Source of the DNA: Diaporthe sp. PMI_573
Taxonomy: Eukaryota > Ascomycota > Sordariomycetes > Diaporthales > Diaporthaceae
Reading direction: 5' to 3'
DNA length: 64,000 nucleotides
NCBI GenBank assembly: GCA_021399435.1
Contig: JAJTUP010000034.1
Coordinates: 1-64,000 of the forward strand
Below the pieces are notes generated by a model, which worked only from the letters and a program-made list of their open reading frames with translations, did not search any database and had not been told where the DNA came from. Of the stretch, positions 32,950 through 42,479 are shown in pieces. The position numbers and the translations under genes are program-made. Numbering within the stretch: the first letter of the stretch is position 1; each line of letters starts with the position of its first letter.

Positions 32950-34226
32950 TATAAAACCTTAGATAGTAGGAGAAACACCTATAAGATACTTATATGTAAT
33001 AAATATTAATAACAACTATTGATATTTGAAAATTAAGGTAGAGCTCGGGGCCTACTAGTACTACGTATTTATTAATAGTAGAGTATAGGGAAACTTTATC
33101 TTTCTAAAGATAGTAAATAGATACTACCTTATATAGTATAAAAAGAGGAAACCTTATAGACTTAATATAGTTAATAGTATAGAAGTTACTTATAGAAACA
33201 ATATTATTAATATAGAGACTAATTACCTCTAGGTTTAGATCTAGGACTATATTGAGTAACTTTTATTTAACATTACTAAGACGGCGGATTATTAGTTAAT
33301 CCTAGGAATATTTTAGTTAAGAAAAAACAATTTTTGGATAGATTAGACTACTAGCCAGATTTACTAGGCAAATTCTGTTAGCTTAGCAAAAGGAACAATT
33401 ATATATTATAAGGATAAGCAGAGCTTAGTCTCTAAGGACAGTACCTAAACATACGCTCAAACAAGCCTAGCGACTATCTTTTAAGACGGAGAGAAGGACT
33501 TAGTCCCTAGGCAGGCTTTAGAATAGCCTCTAAATAAGCCGGCATAACAATAGTATAAACCAGGCAGTCTGCTATAAACTAATAAGAAAAATTTACTATT
33601 AAGCTAAATATAATATAAACTTGATGAAGAAAGTAGTCTAATGTAGACCGATATAAGAAAACGATAAATTATACTTATAGCATAAGAATATATTAAGAAG
33701 ATCTAATAAGTATTAAGATAAATATAAGAGATTTAGCGTACGTAATATAAAACAACGCCTACAGTTACAGTTACCTTACCTACAGGAACCTTACGATAAG
33801 TACTAAAGGCCTAAAAGATTAGCCTAATGAAGCAAATTAAGCCTATCTTTTAACAATTTATTACCTATCTATAGAAGGCTAAGGTAGTAGAGAAGGATCC
33901 TTAAAAGTTTATACCCTAGGAATACTATAAGTATACTAAGCTATTTTTAGCAATACTTAATACTAGACTACCTAAATATAATAACTGAGATTATAAAATA
34001 CCCTTAAAACCTAGAAAGATACCTAAATTCTCTAAAATCTATAGGCTTAATAAAATGTAACTTAAGGTACTTAGGGAGTACCTTGATAAGAACCTGAAAA
34101 AAGGTTATATATAACTATCTACTTTACCTGCAGGATATCCAATCCTCTTTATATTAAAGAAGAACGGAAAGCTACAACTTTATATAAATTATCGCTAACT
34201 AAACGATATTATTATTAAAAACCGCT
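32950..34226 (+). pseudogene. Gypsy D protease and 5' part of reverse transcriptase, truncated
   Basis: The protease is near 33070-33090 as FINSRVQGNFIS (normally FVDSGATGNFIS), so the catalytic Asp is Asn. The RT starts with the fungal gypsy blocks PKFSKIYRLNKMQLKVLREYLDK (split here for length: PKFSKIYRL then NKMQLKVLREYLDKNLKKG), PAGYPILFILKKNGKLQLYI and NYRQLNDIIIKNR, ending at about 34221. Sequence beyond 34226 is unrelated. A 5'-complete, 3'-deleted pol suggests later rearrangement rather than incomplete reverse transcription. Confidence 0.7.
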
Positions 34227-34846
34227 CCACTGGACCCATAATCATCCTCAAGAGGGCTGCATTTTGACCCAGATTGGTACACTCTGATCGTGAAAGGCCC
34301 CCTTCAAGTCGTTGTGAGTTCTTAGGTCCTGGTGGACTCAAGCTCTGAGCATCAGCCATTTCTGATTTCATAATTCTGCCTCTGTATCCACTGAATCCTA
34401 CACGGCGAAGTCAATTATGGTCTAATCTTGGAATTAAAAGGTCTGAGGTAGGCCCAGGGATTAGAACCACAAGCGACCGCGTGGGGCGTCTAATAATATC
34501 AACACCTATTTCTGGTATAACCAGTGGATCAGCCGAAGCGAGCTCTCAACCAACATTCATGATTGGGACCGGTCGTCAACCAACATTCACATTTGGGACC
34601 AACCACGAGCGCAGGCCCTGAATGTGGAGCAAGGTGGGGCGGGATGCGGCGAGCTAGTGTGACCCGCACGACATTGCAATATCTACTAACCCCGCCACAC
34701 AAGTAGAATCCTACATCTTCTTTCAATCCTACCGTCTCGCCAACTCCCACCTCGCGCCTCGCGGTTACAAAAAGCCGTGCGACACACACCTGCCTTCTGA
34801 GCGTACAGCTTCACAGCCCTCAACGAAGCATTTCCGACCAGAAATC
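34227..34846. other. Intergenic, with a short direct repeat
   Basis: Base composition becomes genic here. A 31-bp motif CAACCAACATTCA-GATTGGGACC repeats twice at about 34547-34606. No gene is seen; the last 100 bp should contain the promoter and 5' leader of the next gene. Confidence 0.4.
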
Positions 34847-36086
34847 ATGTCTCTCGCAGACCTGGATGGGGAGCATCTGGCTTCCTTAAAACAAGCCATG
34901 ACCAACATACTTTCTACACCCCTCGCCGAGTTTGCCTATGCCCAAACTATTGACGGGATGCCAACTCGTGACGCCTACATCGCAGACCACTATTTCCATG
35001 AAGGTATTCCTGCACTGGATCATCAAGAGCTGTGCCCTGGCACTATGGGAAAAACCCGGGCTTTCCGCTCCCAGTTCGACATTTTATCCCTCAACTTTGA
35101 ACTCAAGGTTTGTGAAATCTGATGACGTAGTAATAAATTCAAAATGGTTAATACTTAATTTGCAGACTATACAAGCCTATCAAGACACAACTCTAGGCAC
35201 TGCTGCTTTTAAACTCCGGCTCCTAGAGCTAGTTGTGATTGCCTGTCACGACATCGCTGTTTATCTCTACCAACTGGACGACGGTGCTCATAAGTACGCG
35301 GAATGGGAGAAATGGCACAAGGAAAAGCTTGACGTGCTTGCAAAAGAAGATCCCGAAGAGTCTCGGGTCCATCGGTCTGAGTACGGACCGCCCACGCCAT
35401 TCTGGCGTAGCTTTTATCGTTACTATACAAAGTACCCCAACGGCTTGGCAGATGTTGTTGGGTACTGGGTAGAGTATGAGATCTTCGGAGGTGTTGTCCT
35501 TTTTGACCGCGGAGAAAGTGAAGAGGAGGTGAGCGAAATGATGTCGACTTTGCTCCTCCTTATGGAGTCTGTGATCTAATTTGTTTCACAGTGCAACGGT
35601 GTGTACATACACGCCCCGGAGGCCAGTTCTACTCTCGCACCACCGACCGAAAAGCAGTTTAACGACGTCGTGGCTTTTCTCTTATCACCAACCGCAGACA
35701 CGGACCCTAGCCACTGCCCTCTTCCGATGCATATCACTACAGAAAATAAATGGCGTTGGCACGCCTATGAGGGCATGGCTGATTACAATATCTTTAAATT
35801 TCGCCATGAGATCCCAAATGCCCCGAGCCGACGTCGTCATCGTCACTTCGTCGTCACCAGGAGGGACTGGCCCGAGCTTCATGAAAAACAGATCCTCGAA
35901 CAGGAAGGATTCAAAAAGTTACGTGGGGGCGTCTGTGACGAGGAATTGATGGCCGCCTGTCGGGAACGGTTGAAGCAAATATCTACCCCGACCTCCAGGT
36001 GCTATTATTGGAACGATGAGGAACAGGCGAGGCTGCAGCCAGACCCGAAGAAACGAGGGAGACCACCATACTTTTTCGACCCGTAG
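34847..36086 (+). CDS. Hypothetical protein, three exons (372 aa)
   Basis: My model joins 34847-35107, 35166-35528 and 35592-36086. Introns are 58 bp (GTTTGT...TTTGCAG) and 63 bp (GTGAGC...CTAAT...CACAG), and both splices keep frame, which strongly supports a real gene. The protein has 372 residues with no signal peptide or membrane segment. It is rich in Trp, Tyr and charged residues: YAEWEKWHKEKLDVL in exon 2, GVYIHAPEASS and RRRHRHFVVTRRDWPELH in exon 3. It ends KKRGRPPYFFDP, and KKRGRPP looks like an AT-hook-type basic patch. I recognise no family. The start ATG sits in the fair context AAATCATGTC. Confidence 0.7.
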
Positions 36087-36387
36087 GAAAGAGTTCCTCT
36101 TCTCTTGAGGTCTTAATGATGTGGCCTGGTGTCCGGATACCATAGATATGATGATACGTGAAAATTCCAAGACGAAATTGCATCCTGTAAATGCGCCAGA
36201 GATTCAACCATTTTAGAATCTGCTTGGCTCCGCCTTTGCTTTTCCATTGGTCATCCCCACCCTCATCGTTCTTGAACTTTACGTACAAACTTGTGTCCCA
36301 CATTAAGTGATGATAAAAGCGATGAAGCGACACGGCTGGGCTTGCGACGAATTTCGGATACTCCAGCTGGTCCGCCAGGGGCCTCAA
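36087..36387 (-). pseudogene. Unidentified minus-strand coding remnant
   Basis: The frame reads RPLADQLEYPKFVASPAVSLHRFYHHLMWD..., then GGAKQILKWLNLWRIYRMQF and IFTYHHIYGIRTPGHI. The composition is protein-like, but there is no convincing start, and candidate splice sites upstream (GTGAGG near 36452, AG near 36382) do not give a clean joined frame. It overlaps the 3' end of the preceding plus-strand gene. Probably a fragment. Confidence 0.3.
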
Positions 36388-36550
36388 GAAAACAAAGCGA
36401 GAGAAGACACAGATGTATGTACGGGTACCTTTTAAACAAATTAATTACCTCACCGAATTGATCGCTGTAAATGCGGTAATTGCTGAGCAGATTCGCTAAG
36501 TAGGATAAGTTAAAAATGATAATTACTGTAGAGAAAGTCAAACCATTATA

Positions 36551-36677
36551 TGTAACGACTCGTGGTGGAAGGTGCCACTGCGCCATAGACCAAAAGATCA
36601 GCTAATATTCGAACTCTCTGTTCGAACATTCCTTCCAACCGTACATATAGCTTACGCCTAAACCACGGATCGTAACA
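36551..36677 (+). repeat. Short solo LTR (127 bp)
   Basis: It starts TGTAACGACTCG and ends GATCGTAACA, flanked by perfect 5-bp duplications TTATA (36546-36550, 36678-36682). It is related to 32081-32191 by the CTGCGCCATAGACCAAAAGATCAGC-type core. Confidence 0.78.
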
Positions 36678-36705
36678 TTATATAGTAATAATAGGAGGAT
36701 CAATG

Positions 36706-37725
36706 CTATTGTTTATTACTGTAACATCGTTGAACATCGTCAGATAAATCCAACTCTATGAGAGGTGGAATTACCTGCTCGGCACGCCAAGCATCCAAGG
36801 TTCTAATGGACGAAGAGGTGTCCGGGTGCTTCGTACCCAGTACTCCACGGCGGGTTTGGACGCACGAGTCCAACAAGTCGATAGCATCAGTAGTACGTCC
36901 TTGAGAATACCAAGTGAAAGCCAGGTTGGCCATGCTGGTGAGCGTGTCGGGATGGGCTGGCCCGAGTTTCTGCTTGCTCGTCTCCATCACTTCTACCTCC
37001 AGCTTCTCAGCCTCTTCCCATCTGCCTTGGTTCCGGTATGTTGACGCCAGATTGGCCATGCTGGTAAGCGTAGAAGGATGGGAAGGCCCCAGTTTCTGCT
37101 TGCTCATTTCCATCACTTCCACCTCCAGCTTCTCAGATTTCTTATATTTCCCTTGATCACGAAAGGCTTTACCAACTATCAACATACTATCCCAGGTCAG
37201 TTTATGTTTATCTCCCAGTGTTTCTATCCTGGCATCCCGCGACTTCTTGGCCATTGTCTCTGCTAAGCTGTATCTTCCTTGCTTCTGTGCATACTAGCTG
37301 CCATTGTATAGTACCTGTGCCCATTCCTCTAGCGGCTTTCCACCAGTTGGACGGTAACCAATCGCCTTTTCCACATACGCAAATAGTATTTCACATGTAG
37401 CCCAATTACTATAATCTCCTGTCGGAAACTCGCGCTCTAACCGACTTATAAATTGTTCCTTGAACATCTTTGTTCTGTTATTAATCGTCAACCATTTCTT
37501 CGTGGCTAGTTGCACAAGGTTGTGCATTTCAAAGATGTCCCCCTCCTTGTTTGAGGATATAAGGTAATAGTTTCGAAGTATCGCTAGGTCGTCTTTAAAG
37601 GTCTGTGTAGATGAGTCCTCGAAAGCGTTGCTAGTACCGGAAGCACTGCTGTCGTCATCATCTTCGCTCTCGCCGTCATTGCTTACGTCGCCATTGCTCT
37701 CGCCTTCACTGTCGTCCTGGCTCAC
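36706..37725 (-). pseudogene. NLR/TPR protein remnant (C-terminal half)
   Basis: One minus-strand frame of 340 codons has a single in-frame TAG at 37296-37294, in place of the usual Trp of a GSWYA-type motif. From the N-terminus there is an acidic stretch (SEDDDDSSASG), then the winged-helix end of an NB-ARC unit (FEMHNLVQLATKKWL), and a linker. Three 42-residue kinesin-light-chain-type TPRs follow, with the signature HPSTLTSMANLASTYRNQGR and HPDTLTSMANLA. Fungal NLRs use such repeats to sense ligands in heterokaryon or pathogen recognition. The nucleotide-binding domain itself is missing; a transposase tail stands where it should be. Confidence 0.7.
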
Positions 37726-38130
37726 AATGTTGTTAGGCGGCCGTACCAGCCATTCCGAGATTCCCTGGCGGTCGAAAAAACCGATTGCCCGCCACTACGA
37801 TAACCGATCCCTCTTCCGTTAGTGTTGAAATCGTCAAAAGCATCGCTATCAGGGGATATCGCCCCGGCGTCAATTTGAGCCTTCCGAATAGCCTCAATAT
37901 CGGCGAAAGCTACGTTCGGGTTAATTTGAACTTCTTCCTCTTGAGCTTCCTGCTGGCCTCAATTTGATGCCTCAGGCACACATTTCTCAGATACCCGTCA
38001 CATCTGACAGTTCGTACTGGTGCTTGTTTCGTTCTGCCTACTTTGACCGCCTTACCCCGCCACCCACTTCGATGTCCCCTCTGTTTCGTACAGTACAAAC
38101 CGCCAAACACGTTCAAACCGAAAATACTCT
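37726..38130 (-). pseudogene. C-terminal fragment of a pogo-like transposase
   Basis: On the minus strand a frame reads EEEVQINPNVAFADIEAIRK then AQIDAGAISPDSDAF (about 37965-37820). This matches the tail of the pogo-like transposase at 21.7 kb (FADIEAI followed by a similar acidic segment). No catalytic core is present. It runs into the acidic N-terminal stretch of the NLR remnant. Confidence 0.55.
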
Positions 38131-39396
38131 CTGCTAATCAGAGTTTTCCCGCTCCAGTTTGAAAGCCATTGACCTCAATGTCCTTCCTGCCTGGCCACTG
38201 TCGAGATTGTCCTTTTCCCCAGAACCCCTCGACGATGTTGCAGCCCGCATATTGTCTATATGCCCGCCGAGGTCTCGTATAATGTCTATAGGCCCGTCGA
38301 GGAAGTCTAGGAAAGGCGTTACTGTGTATCTCGAGCTGGCAAGTCTTGTGTTTATTGCCTGTGACTGGACTCAATCAAATTCGGAATAGCTGTCAATTGT
38401 CCGCGATAGTATCCAATTCCCAACACCCCTTCAACACTGAATATCAAAAAATTCAACGTCATGCTCAGATCAGCTCGACACTTTGTGTACTCATACTTCA
38501 TTCACGGTGGATAAAAGTTCACTTATTTCATGGTAAATCGTGTATTATTCGCTGTCTAAGTGAATCACATAGACCCGAATGTCACAGTAGTACGTACGAG
38601 GCATCAGGATTTCTTGGCCAACGGCATGTTGCGAATCAACAAGCTGCTAGACATTTCCAGGTTAGTCAGTTTCACCAGCCATGTCTCTGCGTATCTAATG
38701 TGGAACAGCCTGGCGGGCTGAATTGTTAGGGCTGAGCTCATGGAACATTGCCGGTGTGCGTGCGTCGTTGTTGGTCGATAGCGACATGCAAGACAGCGGC
38801 GAGGCTGCTTGGTTGCTGCAGGTCGCCTTCCTAAAGCTAACAGAAGGTTCTCACCTGCGTATGCAACTAATTCCTACGAACGAGATGTTAGTTCTGCGCC
38901 TGCAGTTGGACCCTAGCTGCATATACAAGACGATATGACGTGGTTGCCACTCAGATGACTCAGGCCACTCAGGTCACTTGGTTGTCGGCTCTGGGCGGGG
39001 CTTGAGAGGATCTAAGTTCAACCCAAGCTGTGAGCTCCGGGTTTCACTTCGCTGTGGGCGCCAGTGAAATCTTGCCAACATGGACCACAGTGCATTATCC
39101 ATGATGTCCCACCCACTTCGCAAAATACCGGGCCTTGCTGCGCCGCTTGACCTCGGGCAAATCAAGCATCCAGCGCCGGCAATTCTGGAAGCCGAGTGTC
39201 TAAAGTAATGAGAAGTTGGAGTGTTTGCACACCATAATACCGAGTACAATACAACCATCGCATGTCGATGAATGAGTCTGCATTGTCTACTTGAGCGATG
39301 TTATACAGGTAGCTATGGGAAATTGTCATATTAAGACCATGCTGCAGCGAGTCCCTATGCGAACCCGTGGGCCGACAGTCTTGATTCCACCTCTGA
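38131..39396. other. No gene recognised
   Basis: Several short open frames occur on both strands, but none has a domain, splice signals or protein-like composition that I can defend. A small local repeat (TGTCTATAGGCCCG / TGTCTATATGCCCG) is at about 38254-38300. Confidence 0.35.
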
Positions 39397-40436
39397 TTAG
39401 AACTGCTGAATGAATTTTGCCTCATTACTCCACAGCTCGAACCTGAGCGAGAAAGCCGGACTGCCATCGAATCCATGCGGCACGCCGGGGTACACGTTGG
39501 ACTGCACCTTGACGTCGTGTGAAGACAGCCTCGCCGCGAAGCTTGTGGATTCGTCGCGGAAGAGGTCAAGGCCCCCAACGCCCAGGTGGGTTGGAGGAAG
39601 ACCATGCAGATCGGTAGCCCGGGCGGGGGCGGCCGTATAAGGGATAGTGGCTACTTGATATCAGAATGGTTCGCTAGAGCGGTGACCAGGGTGTATAGAG
39701 CCTTACCTGAGTCTCCGTTGTCGGCACTGTCGGTCTTATTTCCCAAGTAGGCTGCCCATGCAATCCTATTGCTGCTAGGAGACCAGGTCAAAAAAGGAAA
39801 CCGGGGGTTCTGAGAATCCATCTGCGTCCGGTCATCCAACATAGGATAGCGGAGGGTCTGGGCAGCAATCGGCGGGGTTAGGCCCTCATCCCTGGCCTTG
39901 AACGCCGCCGCAGCGACAAGTCCGCCACCTGCGCTCTGGCCAAAATTAACGATGCGGGCGGGATTAACATTAAACTCGCTCGCATGCGCCTGTACCCAGG
40001 TAATACAGGAATAGATATCGTCCAGGGCTGCCGGGTATGGGTGCTCTGGTGCTAACCGGTAGTTAGGTGCAAAAACCTGTGTCGCAGTCTGCTCGGCGAA
40101 GTTTGCTATCATGTTGTATGAGATAGCCACGCTGCCGGCGATAAGGCCGCCGCCAAAGGCGTAGACAATAGCTCTGTGCGGGGTTGTATCCTGGCTCTGC
40201 TGAACGGCAAGCGGCACAAAGCGCGTAATGTTGAATTTGCTGCCATCAGCTGACGTAGCCGTGCTCACCGTTATGGTCATACCAGGTGGGAAAGGCAGTG
40301 CATCTGATGCTGCCTTGGTCGCCGCTGTAGTCGTATTTCTGATGGCAAATAAGTCCGTTGCAGGAGGCTGCGGTGCCGGCGTTTGGCCGCCCAATAGGCG
40401 CCAGTAGTCAGGGTCGACGAAAGGTGGACGAGCCAT
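39397..40436 (-). CDS. Alpha/beta hydrolase, hormone-sensitive-lipase type, two exons (327 aa)
   Basis: The enzyme should hydrolyse carboxylic esters. The model is the complement of 39397-39650 joined to 39707-40436, with a 56-bp intron (GTAAGG...AAGTAG); splicing restores the downstream frame exactly. The start at 40436 (MARPPFVDPDYWRLLGG) is chosen over an in-frame ATG 25 codons upstream because the family begins here. Visible parts: oxyanion motif AFGGGLIAGS (residues about 110-120, His of HGGG replaced by Phe), nucleophile elbow FGQSAGGG (Ser), YPMLDDR, acid GGLDLFRDE, and catalytic His in YPGVPHGFD. The Ser-Asp-His triad is complete. No signal peptide. Likely a cytosolic esterase; substrate unknown. 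Confidence 0.85.
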
Positions 40437-40969
40437 TGTGAAAAGTTTGACTAATAAAATATCGTAGACGGCGCTGGGGCGCATCTTCAGCTTATATCTG
40501 AATCTATTCATCCCAATCGAAGCATGTGAACGGACTGCACAGGGCGGTAAAGCGTACCGGACTTGGGAAAGTATCCTGACTTACATGTAGCTTGTGGTTA
40601 ATACACTACCGAAGAGGAGAAAAGAAAAAAAACGGGGGAGGGTAGCAGTCACCCCCGGGTACTTCGGGCCTGGCTGTGCAGCTAGAAGGATTGGGCTTGG
40701 CACATTACTTTCTTGGGCGACAGTAATGCAAGCATTCAACAGCTTCGCTGCCCTTTCCATTTTTTCAGTTGGGCTACCATAACTGTAAATCAACAATGCT
40801 TCACTGTCAACTTGTGTCTTCGTTGCCATAGGACGTGAGGGCCGTCTCAGTTGGGATTTAGAAGTTGTGCCGAGACTTTTTGACGCCCACTGTAACAGCA
40901 CCGTTGCTTGTTCAGGTGGTGTCCCGTCGTGACATGGAGAGACAAGCAGACAAGGGCGCTCATACATAT
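40437..40969. other. Upstream region of the hydrolase gene, no second gene supported
   Basis: A minus-strand frame (about 40814-40581, starting MATKTQVDSEALL) is open for about 78 codons. It has no recognisable family and lies in the hydrolase promoter, so I do not call it. The LINE begins near the right edge. Confidence 0.35.
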
Positions 40970-41029
40970 TCTACACCAAATTGCTTAACGCTTACCAAAC
41001 CACAGCTGTTCTTCAGACGGCGACGACGA

Positions 41030-42440
41030 TGGCCTCGCCATTGCCGCCAGGGTTACATACCCCTCGGACCAATATGAATGCTAGGGCAGCATTCCTCATG
41101 GATTCTGACGGCTTCCAGTCCAGCGGGGCAAGCGCCGCCGAGCCGAGCCGACCAAGTGGTCAGCTCGTCGCCGCCCGGAGGCGCCTCCTTGACCGCGACC
41201 GACCCCTTTGCGACAGCAGTACAGTCGATGCCGACTCTGACCAAACTGCTTGCGCAGAACGCGGCTGTTACGAAGGCCAGAAACGACGTGTTTCTAGCCC
41301 TCTCAGAGGCACTGGAGAATGCCTCTCGACGATTCACCACTGGCGCCCACCACGAGGCGGCCAGCGAACTCCACGCTCGATTCGAGGCATACCTCAGGGA
41401 CTGCCTTAGAGGGGGACCAGCTCACCCCCCAAAACCCGCCCGTCGCGCACCGCGACCAACGACATCACCCCCGCCTTCCTCAACACGCAGCCCCACAGGC
41501 GCGTCCTATGCGGCAGCCGTGACACGCCCTGCCCCGCCCCCTGTCCGTGTTCAGGGAGAAGGGCAGAATACAACCCCAGCGCCGCGCAAGAGACAACCAC
41601 CCCGGGAGGAACCCCAGAAAGAGAACCTACGAGTCTTTCTTCGACTCGACTCGCAGTCGCCCGCCTGGCGCTACAACTCTTTCGCCCTTCTGAGGCTCCC
41701 AGCCACGGATCTCCCCAGGGCCAACCTGGTCCGCATGGGTGCGCTCTCTCGCCTAGGGACGAGCTCACAAAGCAAGCCCTCCTCTATCGACAAGAGGAGC
41801 TCCGGGGCATTCTCGGATGCAACAAGGTTGAAGGGAGCGAGGCCTGGCACACCTGGATATGCCCTCAGCGGTACGGGAGGTGGCGGTAGCTCAGACCCAG
41901 CAAGAGCCGGTTTACTGCTGTCCCTCCCGCCTTTTTGACGGAAACCTAGCAGGCAACACGTGGATCATAGCCTTTGTGAAGCCCGTCAACGCCCGATTTG
42001 TCCTCTTCGGCCGGAGCTTACTCTCTCGACCATTGGCAAAGAAGTCCAGACTCTCGCAGTGCACCAACTGCTGTGAGTTCCGCGAATCGTTTGCGTGTAA
42101 ACACGCTACTCGCTGTGGCCAGTGCTGCCATACCGGGCATTCCCACAAAGAGGGCTGCGCTCTCCCAGCACAGTGTGCCAACTGCCACGGCCCTCACCAC
42201 TCTACTGAGCCGACTTGCCCGGCCCGCCCAGTCCCCAAAGAAAGCGTCTGGACGTTCTGAGTTCATCCGCCTAAATAGCAAAGACCGCAGGAAGGTACGC
42301 GCGACTGGGCCCAAGACCTTCAACGCTATGCACCCAGAGGCAAGCATTATAAGGGAGGCCCGGGAGCCTTCCACAATGCCCTCCTCGCCACTCCACTGGC
42401 CCACCGATCAGCCCATCCGCGGGTGCTCGGGCAAGCCGAA
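41030..42440 (+). pseudogene. LINE ORF1 (Gag-like, CCHC knuckles), frameshifted
   Basis: ORF1 protein binds element RNA. The first frame (from about 41130) shows TLTKLLAQNAAVTKARNDVF (about 41231-41290), then TGASYAAAVTRPAP and PQKENLRVFLRLDS near 41610. After frame changes, the second frame (41859-42260) has NTWIIAFVKPVNARFVLFG. Three cysteine clusters follow at about 42058-42225: CTNC...SFAC, CGQCCHTGHSHKEGC and CANCHGPHHSTEPTC; the last two are intact CX2CX4HX5C knuckles. At least two frameshifts and small deletions inactivate it. Confidence 0.75.
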
Positions 42441-42479
42441 CAACCCACCAATAGTCCGGAGGAACTCATGAGGGATGCA

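Larger units (their letters stand above)
20862..34226 (+). mobile_element. Gypsy element D, 3'-truncated and split by four insertions
   Basis: Element D is a Ty3/gypsy retrotransposon read in pieces: gag 20862-21507, 23361-23612 and 31462-31600; protease to early RT about 32950-34226. It is interrupted by a pogo-like transposon (21508-23358), chromovirus E (23613-31456), a 111-bp solo LTR (32081-32191) and a reverse LTR copy (32392-32910). It breaks off at 34226 inside RT, where base composition jumps to genic values, so the right end is lost. Confidence 0.75.

Noticed and set aside
1562..34226. Reassigned stop codons (TAA/TAG read as Gln)
   Set aside because: The intact host-like genes use normal stops, LTRs show the same transitions, and catalytic Asp/His/Cys are altered as well, so mutation explains the pattern better.
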